Origin: Atriophallophorus winterbourni
Lineage: Eukaryota > Platyhelminthes > Trematoda > Plagiorchiida > Microphallidae
Direction of reading: 5' to 3'
DNA: 64,000 nt
Assembly: GCA_013407085.1 (NCBI GenBank)
Contig: JACCGJ010019883.1
Span: forward strand, 1-64,000
Below, piece after piece: positions 51,215-62,100 of the stretch. Under the pieces are notes generated by a model. It did no database searches and was not told the DNA's origin. It saw only the letters and a list, made by a program, of their open reading frames with translations. The translations under genes and the position numbers were made by a program. Each line of letters opens with the position of its first letter. Position 1 is the first letter of the stretch.

Positions 51215-52289
51215 CCTAAACACTGTTCGTACCGACACCCTTAGTCTGACGAAGCTTCTGTGTTCAGAAGCGAAACGTTACCAAAAACTTACTATAAACG
51301 ATTCATTAGAAACCCTACCTCACTTTCCATATATTTGGAAACAAGAATCTGTGAAAAGTACGAACTGTATACTCGATATCGAAGTGCCGGGTGCTCAACC
51401 ACATACCGTCGAAGGAAATCTGGGCGCGTGATTGGCTTTTAGCCACCTTCTGCCCAGTGCAACTTGAACTTGACCTTGAACTGAACTGAAGATGAGGGAA
51501 TAGTTGGTATGATCCTCATGTTGTCTTTGGAACGCACTAATGTTTCTCCTCACCTATTGGTGAAGGGAGATTTTCTGTTGCATTCCAGATTACTCTCATA
51601 CCAGAAGATATTTGTGAAGATATTGTTTGTTGCAAGGTCTTATATAATCATTGGTTACTCACACGCACTAGGCGGTTCACTAGCTCTCAGAGGTCCACCA
51701 CACTTGCTACATCGAATTTAAGAGCCTCCACAGCCACGTTAACCGTTTCTCTCGTCACTGGGTGGGTCGATTTCACCAATGTTATCAAGGCCATTGTCAT
51801 TATGAGGCCCACCGGGATGTGGTGGCTTCCCTGTGAAGGAGAAAGGAACTTTGAAAAAAATGAAAATGAGAGTATGGACAATAAAAGTGATATTGTTATT
51901 ACCGGAATATCGGTTTTAAACAGTCTAATCATAAATTCTAAAAACAATTTGAATGTCAAATTCAGCCTTTATGATAATCGTTTAAAGAGATCTTTTTATT
52001 GATATTCAATATAATGCTGAAAATTTGTACAACAGCAAAGAATTTTAGTTATAAATGCCAGAAATAGTAATTAATTCGCGCAACCATTAGATAAAATTTG
52101 TCAACGGAATGTTTCTTATTTGGTATGTTTCACGATCAGACCCAAGATTTGAGTTGTGTACAGTTTTGCATTTTTAACGGCTGAACGCGAATGTGGCCTG
52201 CTATAAAACCATGGAACCCGAAACTTCACTGAATATTACTTTATGATCCACTGTACAAATAAACATGCTAAATATAAAAAAATGTCTCA
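51215..52289. other. Repeat scraps and unassigned sequence between ORF1 and endonuclease
   Basis: 51238-51310 ('ttagtctgacgaagcttctg') matches an arm of the foldback at 60.3 kb. 51470-51660 is a CR1-A 3' end read on the plus strand ('cttgaactgaactgaagatg' and 'attttctgttgcattccaga', complement of 32300-32500). 51700-52290 is unassigned, so ORF1 and the endonuclease may belong to different insertions. Confidence 0.5.
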
Positions 52290-53455
52290 TTACATTGTAG
52301 GGGAGTGGCAATTATGATAAACGAAGATCTCCCCCACAGTGAGACTTCGATAAAGATTGCTTCTCACTCAATCCAACTAACATCGGTATTTCTTACTGTC
52401 GCTAGGAGAAAACTGGCACTTGCATATGCTTATAGAAACCCGACTGCTTCATCATTAGACGACCAATTACTGATGGACACATTGGAAGTACTAAAAGGGC
52501 AATGCAACGCATTACTAATTGTTGGAGACTTCAATCTACCGGGCATTGATTGGTGTACTGAAATTTCTTCACCAGAGTCAGTTGAGTCACAATATCTAGA
52601 CTGGTTTCATGTTGGGGACTTTTATCAACATGTCAGGGAACATACAAGGTTTAGGACAGGACATACTCCGTCAACTTTAGATTTGGTTCTATCGTCTCAT
52701 GAAAAAGATATTTATGGAATCAAATACCTTTCGCCACTAGGGAAGAGCGACCACGCTGTAATTCTTCTTGACTGGACTTTATTGCATCCTAGTCCCCAAG
52801 TAAAAATGTCCCGCAACTTTGGTCGAATGGACATCGTCCAACTACAAACTAAAGCAATTAATCTAAGTTGGGAACCAGACGAATTAGAACCTAGTGTAGA
52901 AATCAGGTGGAATATTATAAAAGGGCACCTTTTTCAACTACAGGATGATTTTGCTCCTCTACAATTAGTGAGAACGCGAGGAAAACCACCCTGGTGGAGC
53001 GAGTCTATTCGCAAAGCTATTAGATGTCGTGACCGTAGCCTGAGGGCTTACAAATTATGTGGAACTCACAGATCTAGACTGCAGTACATACAGACCAGAA
53101 ATTCAGCTGTTGCGCTGCAAAGGAAAGCTAAAAGGGACTTCGAATCCCAAATTGCCAAAAAAGCAAAGATAACTTGAAAGCTTTTTATGGCTATGTTTAG
53201 TCCAAGCGATCATTAAGAGAAGAAATAGGTACGTTAGTGCTGGACGATGGCAATACGGCTTTGACTGCACCGGAAAAAGCCGATGCGTTGCATTCATTCT
53301 TCTGCAGTGTTTATCGGCGCGATTCAGGTAACTGTTTAAAAACTCACGAGTGCAGAGCACCTCCCCTTAGCTCGGTGGAGGTTAATCAGGAAGTGGTCAC
53401 CACAGTTCTGTCGCAGCTGGATAAAACTAAGTCAGCTGGCCCAGACGGTATACAT
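52290..53455 (+). pseudogene. CR1-type LINE (family CR1-C), endonuclease and start of RT, cut by hAT
   Basis: The 290-codon frame 52305-53177 carries LALAYAYRNPTASSLDDQLL, LLIVGDFNLPGIDWC (Asp/Asn), TPSTLDLVLSSHEKD and LSPLGKSDHAVILLDW (Asp-His), then WWSESIRKAIRCRDRSLRAY. A shift at about 53175 leads to EKADALHSFFCSVYRRDSGN and LDKTKSAGPDGIH, the first RT block. It ends exactly at 53455 where the hAT terminus begins. The missing rest of the RT is not found on the other side of the hAT. Confidence 0.82.
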
Positions 53456-53870
53456 CAGACAATAACGAATGTCACTTTTTTGGAGCGAAGCGAAGTGCGA
53501 AGCGAATTATCGAAAAGCCCTAACTGCGCTTCGCAATAGCGAATAGTATCAAAGCGAATATCCCAAGTGCACTTCGCAATGGCGAAGCGAAGCGAAGCTT
53601 CGCACTTCGCCATAACGAATATTAGCGAATAATCTTCGCTCAACTTCGATGTCCCCCAAAAACTTCGTTTTCGACAAAAACCTTGCTCTAAATTGCTATA
53701 ATTCGCTAATATTTCTTTAAATTCGCTATTCTTCGCTTAAATAAAACGAAAATTCCAAAATAACTTATTTTTGACCTTGAAAGAACTTTTATTTTACAAG
53801 GGAGGACTTTTTCATGAGCTTTGGAATTGGAAATATACAAAACCTTGTTCTCTCAAGGGAAATTAGGCTC

Positions 53871-54262
53871 CTACTCTGAGTCGGTCTCGGAGACCGGGGT
53901 TCTGGACCTGGACCTGGTGCCGGAATTTGTCCGGCTGCCTCCAGTCAGAGGGGAGTAGGCCCCCGCCGTGAGCTCCTGGGTGTCGACAAACTCGACATCC
54001 TCAAGGTTGGCCTCAGGGTCATCCTGGTCTTTGAGCTGCTGCTGACTCTGAGTGCTGGTACCTTCGCCATTGGTGAACTCCTGGATGCGGAGCTTCATCC
54101 TCTTCATGTAGGGGAGCACTTTCTCGTAATTGTCATGAATGTAGACGAGCTCCTCGGCCCTCTCGTTGTTCAGAAGGCTTCGGATGGGTTTGGTCACCAG
54201 TCCCCCTTTCCGAGAAGACCCTCTCTGATGAGGCCGAGGTAGCCGGGATGGCGTAGACCATC
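53871..54262 (-). CDS. hAT transposase exon 5: C-terminal dimerisation region
   Basis: Acceptor TTTTCTTTCAG before 54262. In the phase set by exon 4: MVYAIPATSASSERVFSERG, the hallmark hAT C-terminal block (T-S-A--SERvFS). A one-base shift in a run of five C (54202-54206) leads into the frame LVTKPIRSLLNNERAEELVY, IHDNYEKVLPYMKRMKLRIQ and stop at 53873-53871. The exon is one base longer than phase allows, so an extra G in that run is the simplest explanation. The acidic tail with RSRSRTP is variable in the family. Confidence 0.8.
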
Positions 54263-54525
54263 CTGAAAGAAAATGAGACAGGTTTAGTATTTTGTATTAG
54301 GTTCCAGGGGGTGCAAAAGTTAAACTACTATTTCGAAAGTATAACAATACTATATCAAAGTATAGCAATACTACATCTAAGAATAGAAAATAATATATCG
54401 AAGTATAGTGAATAATATCGAAGTATGGCGAAGTTTAGCGAATATTATAGCGAAGTATGGCGAATAACGAGAATAAATTATAATCCAACGGAAAATAAGT
54501 GACCTTTAACTTTGAAACAACTTAC

Positions 54526-55315
54526 TGGGCGACTTTGGCGAGTAGAGGGAGCTTCTTGGCCTTCATCTTCCAGTACTGGAGCACGTCGATGTCCTCCTTT
54601 TCCAGGGGAGACGCCATCCATTCATTCATCTCCTTGACATAGGAAGGAACTGGGGCTGGTTGAGACTGGGACTGGTCGACGCTGCCAAAGGCCAATTCCG
54701 GATCAAGATCAAGGTCATGGTGCTCTCGGAGAAAACCTTCAAGATCTTGGCAAGCGGGTTCCGGCATCTGAATGGATGGTGGGGCGGCTGGGGCCAAGTT
54801 GGCCAAGAGCAACTTGATGCTCTGCTCGCACTCGTAGAAGAGGTGACCATGAGACCTGGTCCTGAGGTACACGGCCTTCTGAGTGGGGTTCAGGTAGTGC
54901 GCAATCTGGTAGAGGTCCACGTTCCTGCCCAGCTCGGGAACTCTGATCTTGATCTCCTCCTGGAACTTCTTGATGAATGCCTTGGTGGCATCCTTAAATT
55001 CGGCGAACAGCTTGATCCTGGAGGCGGACATCAGGGCAATCTTGGCCATGTCCGGAATAACATGCTGCCGTGTGGGCGTCTCATCTGCCTGGAGACGTTT
55101 GCTGACCTCCTTGATCTGCTCGAGGGGCCAGAGGATGTCTTCCAGGTCCTGAAACTGCAGCTTCTTTGGAATGAGTGCCGCAAAGTCTGAAGGGGTGTTG
55201 AAGACATCATCCTTCAGCGACAGCAGGACCGCCTTGTTCCGGACGATGGATGTGATGGTCATGCACATTGAAGACCAGCGGATCTTGCTGTACTGAACGA
55301 TCTTGATGAAGGGAA
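54526..55315 (-). CDS. hAT transposase exon 4: second half of catalytic domain and insertion
   Basis: Acceptor CATTCCCTTACAG before 55315 and donor GTAAGT after 54526; 790 bp, phases 1 in and 2 out, both matching neighbours. It reads VPFIKIVQYSKIRWSSMCMT (the R-W block), LKDDVFNTPSDFAALIPKKL, LWPLEQIKEVSKRLQADETP, MAKIALMSASRIKLFAEFKD, VDLYQIAHYLNPTQKAVYLR and a Gln/Pro-rich linker. This is the helical domain found between the catalytic core and the C-terminal block of hAT transposases. No stops. Confidence 0.85.
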
Positions 55316-55486
55316 CTGTAAGGGAATGACTTCTGAACTTCGAAGGTATAGGAAATAATAACGAAGCTTCGCTAATAATATCGCGAAGCTTTGCAAATAT
55401 AGCGAAGTATAACGAATAACATAGCAAATTATATAGCGAATTGTAGCGAATAGTATCGAAGTTAACCGAATATTGCGCTCACTCAC

Positions 55487-56061
55487 CTTCCAAGTCAGCT
55501 GCCTTCTTCCTCATGAGATCGTTCCTGACCGAAGAACGCTTGACCCCGGTGGCCAGAGCCCTGACCATGTTGACCAAGTCGCCCACCTCCTCGATCTGCA
55601 TGGCATACTTGAGGGCGTTGTTGATTGCGTGGTCGACGCAAAGCAGGTGCTTGCTGATCTTGTCAGCGTTCTTCACAGCTTTCTTCATTTTGGCCTCGGC
55701 GTCCGTGACCATGATGGTCGCAGTGCTGTCTTTGAGGTTCTTGATGGCACCAATCATGGAGTTGAGGTAGCGGCCCACCACCTCCGAGTCGTGCCTACCC
55801 ACCACCATCCTGCAGTTAATGGTGAATCTCTGCATGGCCCAGTCGGGATCAATGTAGTGGATAGTCAAGCTCAGGTACCCCTGGCTGGAGCGGCTGGTCC
55901 ACATGTCACTGGTGAATCCAACTCCCAGGAGGTTGGCCAGGCACTTGGCGAGCTTCTTCTCCACGGCCTCCTCGACATTCTTGAAGAGGAGGGTACATAT
56001 GTGCCTGGAGAACATGATCTGCCTGGGGATGTTGATCTTCGGGTCCAGCGACTGAGAATAC
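55487..56061 (-). CDS. hAT transposase exon 3: RNase H-like catalytic core
   Basis: Acceptor CGCTATTATTCCAG before 56061; donor GTGAGT after 55487; 575 bp without a stop. It reads YSQSLDPKINIPRQIMFSRH, KKLAKCLANLLGVGFTSDMW (first catalytic Asp in T-S-D-M-W), YLSLTIHYIDPDWAMQRFTI, ATIMVTDAEAKMKKAVKN (second Asp region) and HLLCVDHAINNALKYAMQIE (C-x2-H block). The order and spacing are those of Ac/ZBED-type hAT transposases, which excise and reinsert the element. Confidence 0.87.
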
Positions 56062-56238
56062 CTGGAATAATAGCGAAGGTAATAGCGACATATCCAAATT
56101 ATAGTGATTTTTAACCGAAAATAGCATTATAAAACAAAGTATAGCGAAGTTTAAGCGAAGTATAGCAAAGTCAAATCGAAATTATCTTTCAAGTAAGAAG
56201 TTAACAACTTGTAATTGTAAATTTGTCATTTCAAATAC

Positions 56239-56461
56239 CTTATAAAGTGGCGATTCTCCACACGGCAAGGTAGGCCATGATATCCAGGTTGGTCCTCAGC
56301 TGGAGAGGACTCTTCGGGTTGTACTTCTTGGGAGCGCTGGCGCTGCCACCGGACTTGTAGTACTGGGTGATCGGGGTCACTGAGAGCCTTCTTGAAGAGG
56401 TTTTGGATGACTCCCCGAACTTGACTCGCCAAGAGCTGGACTGGGACTGCTGCTGCTTCTT
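56239..56461 (-). CDS. hAT transposase exon 2: linker before catalytic core
   Basis: Acceptor TTTCTTTCCCAG before 56461; donor GTATTT after 56239. It starts KKQQQSQSSSWRVKFGES, then LSVTPITQYYKSGGSASAPK and LRTNLDIMAYL. The last part (PCRVENRHFIR) is in another frame and joins exon 3 as RVENRHFIR-YSQSLDPKINI, the usual hAT block. The exon is 223 bp where phases demand 224, so one base is missing around 56255-56275. Confidence 0.78.
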
Positions 56462-56652
56462 CTGGGAAAGAAAAGAAAGAAAAAACAGTTGAGCTTCTTT
56501 TCCCACAAACTATTGCAAAGTATAACGATGTTCATGCACAGTATTTGGAAGTACTAAGCAATCTATAACAAAGTATATTGCAAGATATTGCGAAGTATAG
56601 CAAAGTTTAAACGAAGTTTAGCGAAGGTTGCGTCAAACTGTGTCTAACTCAC

Positions 56653-57077
56653 CTTTTCAGTCTCCAACTTGGCCTTCTGGTTCAGAAACTGCTTTGAAAC
56701 GTCCGGATGCTTCGACATGATGTGGCCGACCATGCCTTGGGGGGTTCCCTGAGGCCGGGCGATGGACTGGCCACAATCCTCGACTTGGCAAAGAGCTCGA
56801 ACTTCTCTTTCCTTCGCACCTTTCTTCACAGCCTCCTTCTTGAAGAAGTTCCAGATCGGTGATCTGGTAGGCTTGTGCCGGTAGGTGGTGTGATGAAAGT
56901 CGTCATCATCATCATCTGACGGCGGCGGAGACCTCTTTCTGGAGGACTTGGGGGTCCACGGTCTTTGGACAGCAGCTTGACGTTGAGGGTCGGGCTCCTC
57001 TTGGACTTCTTGGACTTCTTGGCCGAGGCCGAGTCTTTGTCCTTGTCCGACTTGTGGTGCGTCTTCGGGGGGCTCAT
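56653..57077 (-). CDS. hAT transposase exon 1: basic N-terminus and BED zinc finger
   Basis: The first ATG is at 57077-57075: MSPPKTHHKSDKDKD, Lys-rich SAKKSKKSKR, then (after a one-base shift in the run of five G at 56950-56954) RSPPPSDDDDDDFHHTTYR, SPIWNFFKKEA, REVRALCQVEDC and GMVGHIMSKH. W-x-F, C-x4-C and H-x4-H are a BED-type finger that binds the element ends. Length is 425 bp where phase demands 426, so one missing base restores everything. Donor GTGAGT follows 56653. Confidence 0.8.
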
Positions 57078-57587
57078 GATGAAACTATGATGAGACAATT
57101 AAATTTTCATCCTATTTATAGCAGACAATAAATAGCAGACAAAATATTAAAGTACAAAATAGTACAACCCTTTGTCTACTGACCGTAACTCTAGTTACCA
57201 CCTCAAATATTATAGCAAATAAACAAGCAGTCGGTTGCTAAGTGGCTAACGTCGGTAATTTCAGTCACCATCGGAGTTCACTTGTCTGGCGGTGTCTATC
57301 AACAAGTCAACAAGTGTCAACATCAAAAACAATTCCCGTAGAAGGGTTAAAATATTAAAGTACAAAAATGAACACTTCGCTTTTAGCGAAGACTTCGCTA
57401 ATATTCGTTTACGGCGAAGTTTGAACTTGCACTTCGTTTTAAGCGAAGCGAAGTATAACGATTTTTTAGCGAAGTTTATTTTTGCCCTTCGCCATGGCGA
57501 TAGCGAAGCGAATATTCAACAATATTCGCTCCGCTTCGCAACTTCGCTTCGCTTTAAATCCCAAAGCGAACTATTCGTTATTGTCTG

Positions 57588-58850
57588 GATCAGATTCAGT
57601 GAGTCTTGTAACAGAAAAAGTGGTAAACGAAGTTCAATTTTAAAGCCACTTTAAAACCAGGTTCGTACAACGAACCACATAATCATATAGTGATTCCTGG
57701 TCAAGTGCTTAAGCCGCTGATGGATGTCCAAAGTAATGTGCTGCTTACATCCACCGCAATTACTTACCACAACCGATTTCCAGCTGGTTTGCCGTCAGCA
57801 GAGGGGGATAGTGAGATTAGATTCAGTGGATCTTGTAACGGCAGAGATTGTTACAGCTCAACATTGGATGACCGATCCAGACACAGCGAACTCAAGTCAC
57901 TGAATCGAATCAATGTAAATGAGCAGTTTTAGGAGTGTTCAGTTCAGTTTAGTTTTCACAGGACGAATTGTTACTGATTCGCTAATCGAGCGTTCAGATT
58001 TCTTCCGTTCGTATGTCACTGAAGAGCGTTCACCACTTTAAACAATATCTTCACGAATTTCTGCTGCGTAATTAGAAAGGCAACAGAAAAACTCCCATCA
58101 CTATCACTTACAAAACTACAACCCATTTCTGTCTGTTTGTCGTTGTCAGCTGGAGGCAGTAGGATTAGATTCAGTGAGTCTTGAAAGTGTGGTAAAGTGG
58201 TAATGTTGTATAGACAGTGGACGAATTATCGATTAATAACCAATCAAGATCGATCGTGAGTTCAAATTGTGATTTTCGCTCACTGCGTGATATTCACTCA
58301 CTCGCTCACTTTGTGATATTCATTCATTCGTTCAATACACGAGCTCAGTTATGTTTGTGTTCTGTCGAACCCACGGCTGGGCCAGTAGTGGCATATCACG
58401 GATATAACAGGTATACAAAGGTATACTTGTATGCCACTGTTGTATATGGTTCTTACAAATAACCACGATGTTCAAATACAGAATAACCAAGAGATTCCCC
58501 GTGGTGCTCTAGTCTAGTAATAGATAGAATTTTCTAAAATCAAAAGAATGATTATTTACTAAGTGTATACTTGAATGCCACTGTTGCGTAGGTTTCATAC
58601 AACGAACCACGATGTTCAAACACAGAATCACATAGTATTTCGTGGTCCAGCACTCAAGGCGCTTATGGATTAACAAAGTGATGTGTTGCTCACATCCCCC
58701 GAAATTACACTCCACTACCGGTTTTTGGCTGTTTGCCGTCATCAGGTGGAGACAGTAAGATCAGTTTCAGTGAGCTGTGAAACAGTGGTAAAGTGGTAAA
58801 CAAAGTTGCTTCCAAAGCTCTTCTTAACATGGTGTTGGAATAGATCATAC
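57588..58850 (-). repeat. Degenerate hammerhead repeat units and a CR1-A tail
   Basis: Units are recognised at about 57590-57830, 58090-58210, 58420-58500 and 58560-58830 by 'ttcagtgag(t/c)cttg', 'gtggtaaa', 'tacaa(c/t)gaaccac' and ribozyme relics. Only the unit near 58706 keeps most of the core. 57945-58070 ('gttcagttcagtttagtttt', 'cgttcaccactt') is a CR1-A 3' end in minus orientation. Confidence 0.65.
58706..58755 (-). ncRNA. Hammerhead ribozyme motif with mutated G12
   Basis: Reverse complement: CTCCAC, CTGATGA (complement of 58739-58745), stem II GGC-AAACA-GCC, AAAA where GAAA is required, ACCGGT, A, GTGGAG. Stem I is a perfect six pairs, but the lost G12 should abolish cleavage. Confidence 0.6.
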
Positions 58851-60056
58851 AATGTGAACTTTCCTATCCAGCGCCTGCATATTTATAAATGATAACTCAT
58901 TTATTTCCTCAATTTCTGGCACCCACCTCTATTTCACTTATAAATCTGAATAATCGCATTCTATCATCATTTGGCGATCATGTATTGTCAAACCTCATTT
59001 TCATCCGTGAGTATTTAAAACAGCAAAACTCTCGAAACTTGACTGATTTTCTAGTTGAAATTACAAATCGATTTTATTGATTGCGATTCGTCACGACTGA
59101 TTTTATCGTTTCAACACGTTTCTTCTCTACGAATCACGTTCCATGTGATTGATTGTTCGGGTCAATATTATTATCGATCAATTCATGAAAAAACAATTAA
59201 CCTGCATGAGCATTCTCGTTCAAGTCACGTCATTGTAACGATGATTGTTGAGTTTTAATTGGATTCGCATAGCTACAACTTCGAGTGCGCTCAAATAATT
59301 TCAAGAACTCATTGAATTCGTTCGACTTCAGGTCGATTGATACTTGAACCACATGGTGCTTTTGTTCCTGATATTTTGTTGTTGTCTCGACCATAGACAG
59401 GAGCAGCCATAGCAACTCATTGATTTTTGTTACCAAGACAACCGTGGAACTATTTGGATGGCGAATGTTTTGAAATGTTGGGTTTCCATTCCACAGCGAG
59501 ACATTGATGGAATGTGGTTTCAAACTTTTTGTAAATTTTGCATATGAAAAATGAGTTTGATACGTCGAAGAGTGAGTCTGTGAAAACTTCCGTTATTATT
59601 CATTTCATCTTGCAGTTAAAATGAATTACAGACCGCTACATTACACTCGACTTCCACAAACAAAAACAGTTGACTTCGAATTACACAAAAACAGGTCGAT
59701 AGCAAGTGTCAGTCAATCGTAGGATAAACAGCTATTTGGTCAACCCAAATATTCTTCCAACTAGCGGCACTTGATATCGCTAATGAGATCAGAAGCGTTC
59801 GTATCGAATCGACTGACAGCACAATGTTCATGGTTCAAGATTCCCTTTTCAATTTCGTTGGCAAACTGGTCGTACTTCTCCGAAGGACTTTGTGAAACTC
59901 AACACGATAATGCAAAATAGCATGGAAATTCGCCATGTCAATTCTAGTTAGGAATAATCAAAATTTGGACATCGGTTATGTTCGAATAAGGTTTCTTCAG
60001 TAAGCAATCGATTGGAATATGTTTGGGACCGATCGTGTATTCATAATGCAACAAAA
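58851..60056. other. AT-rich, no gene recognised
   Basis: A minus frame at 59523-59230 (97 codons; TKINELLWLLLSMVETTTKY, HHVVQVSIDLKSNEFNEFLK) looks protein-like in composition but has no family I know and no verified splice sites. The rest holds short frames only. Confidence 0.35.
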
Positions 60057-60386
60057 ATTTGAGTGCAATCGGTTAGAGTAGTTTTTGGGTAACGTTTCAC
60101 TTCTGACTCAGAAGCTTCGTCAGACCAAGGGTGATAGTCAGGACAGGGAACATGATTAAGTAGCAGTCAACCCACCACCACCACTGATCCTGGTCATTCC
60201 CACTAGACGTGACACAGTGTAGGCGCACTATAGGCTGTTTAGCGGTAAGGTCAAATAAGTGGTGGTGGGTTGACTACTACTTAATCATGTTCCTTATCCT
60301 GACTATCACCCTTGGTCTGACGAAGCTTCTGTGTCAGAAGTTTTAAACGTTTACCCAAACTACTCTAACCGATTGCACTCAAGTTT
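60057..60386. repeat. Foldback repeat, ~128-bp arms, 73-bp spacer
   Basis: The left arm 60057-60184 ('gagtgcaatcggttagagta', 'agaagcttcgtcagaccaag', 'caacccaccaccacc') and right arm 60258-60386 are near-perfect reverse complements. Part of the right arm also occurs alone at 51238-51310. The arm pair could be a MITE-like or foldback element; no coding content. Confidence 0.75.
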
Positions 60387-60835
60387 CTTAAGTAAATTTT
60401 GTTTTACCTCACCAGTATTTGGCATTCATATTTTTCATCCAGTGGACAACATACCAGATAATTTCAGTCGTTTTTTTCTGATTAATGTTTGTAAGTAGTG
60501 TGCCCGCGAATATGGTGAGGAATTGAGGTTGATCACTGAGCAAACTCTTACAGCCTGTGTCTGATGAAAGCGAGCATCCAGAATCAGATAGCGGTGCGAA
60601 AGTGTGGAGGACGTCAGCACAACACCAAATTCGTCTATCTTGAAAATTTGTGAGCGCTGAATTTGAACACCTATTCAACAGTGGTATACAAGTATAATTT
60701 CGTGTTATGACGGAAACATGCACAAAGAGAGTAATTAAGTTCTATTAATCGATACGTAAATAAGGAGAACAGAACAAGATTGGAATCAAACGTTCGGGAA
60801 GAAATCCAATGAACAATGTGTATGTTTATGCTTTT
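60387..60835. other. No gene recognised
   Basis: Short minus frames (60723-60409) without domain similarity. Confidence 0.3.
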
Positions 60836-61470
60836 TTATTTTAGGACAATTAGAAAACCAAAGTTCAAAGTACAGATTGGTCCCGTAAAGATGCAGCTTA
60901 CACAATTAGACGAAAACAACTGGCATGTAGGTAAGTGCAAGACAAATGGGAAATCCTTCTTGTAGGCGAATGCAGGGAATGGTATGTTCGTTATTTTGAA
61001 CTCAAAACTCAGAAAGTGTTTTGTGGTATAAAAAGCGGTAAGCTTAACACTAACCATAGGATTACAGATATATGGAAAGTCACATACCGCAAGGTTCGTC
61101 ATAGACTCATCGAGCTTAGAAGCGAAAACAGCAACAGATTTCGAGCGTGTAATTTCTTCAGGCAACATGTTTATAATGAAACAAAATCTTACGGAGAAAT
61201 AATTTCGACGAATATCCAATCGAGAATGAGGAATGCCTTTGAATGTGTTCGTGTTCGATAAGGCCATTGGGTTTAGCAAGTGGTTTAAGGGGATGGTTTA
61301 CAGAATTCAGGATTTTTGAAGCCCATAAGTTCACTACGTATCCGCCGTTGGGTAAAATCGTGTAGGTTCTGTGAAAGTCAAATTGCTGTACCGGAAGACC
61401 AACTTTGTCGCACGATGATGAATCCTGTCGAGTAATTCGATATCCTTCCTTCACCGTGGTGCCTATTTGT
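60836..61470 (-). pseudogene. CR1-type LINE ORF2 C-terminal relic
   Basis: 61454-61158 has SVNHPLKPLAKPNGLIEHEH; 61279-60836 has IPHSRLDIRRNYFSVRFCFI, INMLPEEITRSKSVAVFASK and LDESMT. The sequence 'hp L--l---------rgH------R---r--fFs-R----wN-LP-ei----s---Fk--LD' is the end of CR1 ORF2. Confidence 0.65.
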
Positions 61471-61739
61471 GGATGGAATATTCCATAACAGGACGGACAT
61501 ACGTATTATTTAACGGAGCTAAGGTTTCAGGCGTGAAAATCTTTATTACCCTTTTAGAAGACCCAAGATACGGCAAGCATTATTGTACACTGTTCGGCGA
61601 TGATGTCCGAGTTTAAGGTTACACTACACCCAGATATAACTCAACCAAATATTTGAAAGTATTTCGGGCTCACTGAACCTTATATTACTGTCTCCATTTG
61701 ACAACGGCCTGTAAATGCGGTAGATACAAGCAAAACTAA

Positions 61740-62100
61740 TCGTTTGTAGTGATTCAAAGTGATTCAAGATTCAAGATTCAAGATTCAAAGTTGTAATGGT
61801 CTAAAAAGTATTTAGCTTAACAATAACCATAGGATGGAGTTATGAGGTCTATACAATAAAAAAGAAGAAGAACAGGAAAACTCATGTAGTGTAAATCGTA
61901 TCAAAATTTGGGTTGTCTTTCAAGTATTTATCCAAATTAGCTGGCTGAGTGTGTAACAGTGGGGGGAGGGTGTTCCGTGTGAAACTTACACGTACAGCAT
62001 ACGAGTATCTTTGACAGTTCGGTCTTGAAGTGGGAATAAGCACTGAAAGTTCATGTTTCCGACTGGCATCACCGTGCCATTCTGTGTTCAAACGTCGTGT
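61740..62100 (-). pseudogene. CR1-B LINE 3' end with TTGAA-type tail
   Basis: 62091-61882 encodes LSVLIPTSRPNCQRYSYAVR, VSFTRNTLPPLLHTQPANLD and KYLKDNPN, matching the C-terminus at 47760-47930. The tail 'gattcaagattcaagattca' at 61755-61790 (complement) is the family's simple repeat. Confidence 0.75.

Larger units (their letters stand above)
53456..57587 (-). mobile_element. hAT DNA transposon with five-exon transposase
   Basis: Termini are inverted: CAGACAATAACGAAT opens at 53456 and its complement ATTCGTTATTGTCTG closes at 57587; both are followed inward by GCGAAGCGAAG-rich sequence. The 4.1-kb element encodes a BED-finger hAT transposase on the minus strand, with introns of consensus GT..AG. 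The outside 8-mers differ (GTATACAT left, GATCAGAT right) and the flanks belong to unrelated repeats, so no target-site duplication is kept. Its exons are GC-rich compared with the surroundings, while introns and termini consist largely of GCGAA/GCGAAGTATA-like repeats. Confidence 0.85.

Noticed and set aside
50426..53455. Single intact CR1 element with ORF1 and ORF2
   Set aside because: Repeat scraps, including an inverted CR1-A 3' end, lie between ORF1 and the endonuclease, so continuity cannot be claimed.
54660..56114. Long plus-strand frames inside the hAT element
   Set aside because: They are antisense to exons 3 and 4; open only because of GC-rich codon use on the other strand.
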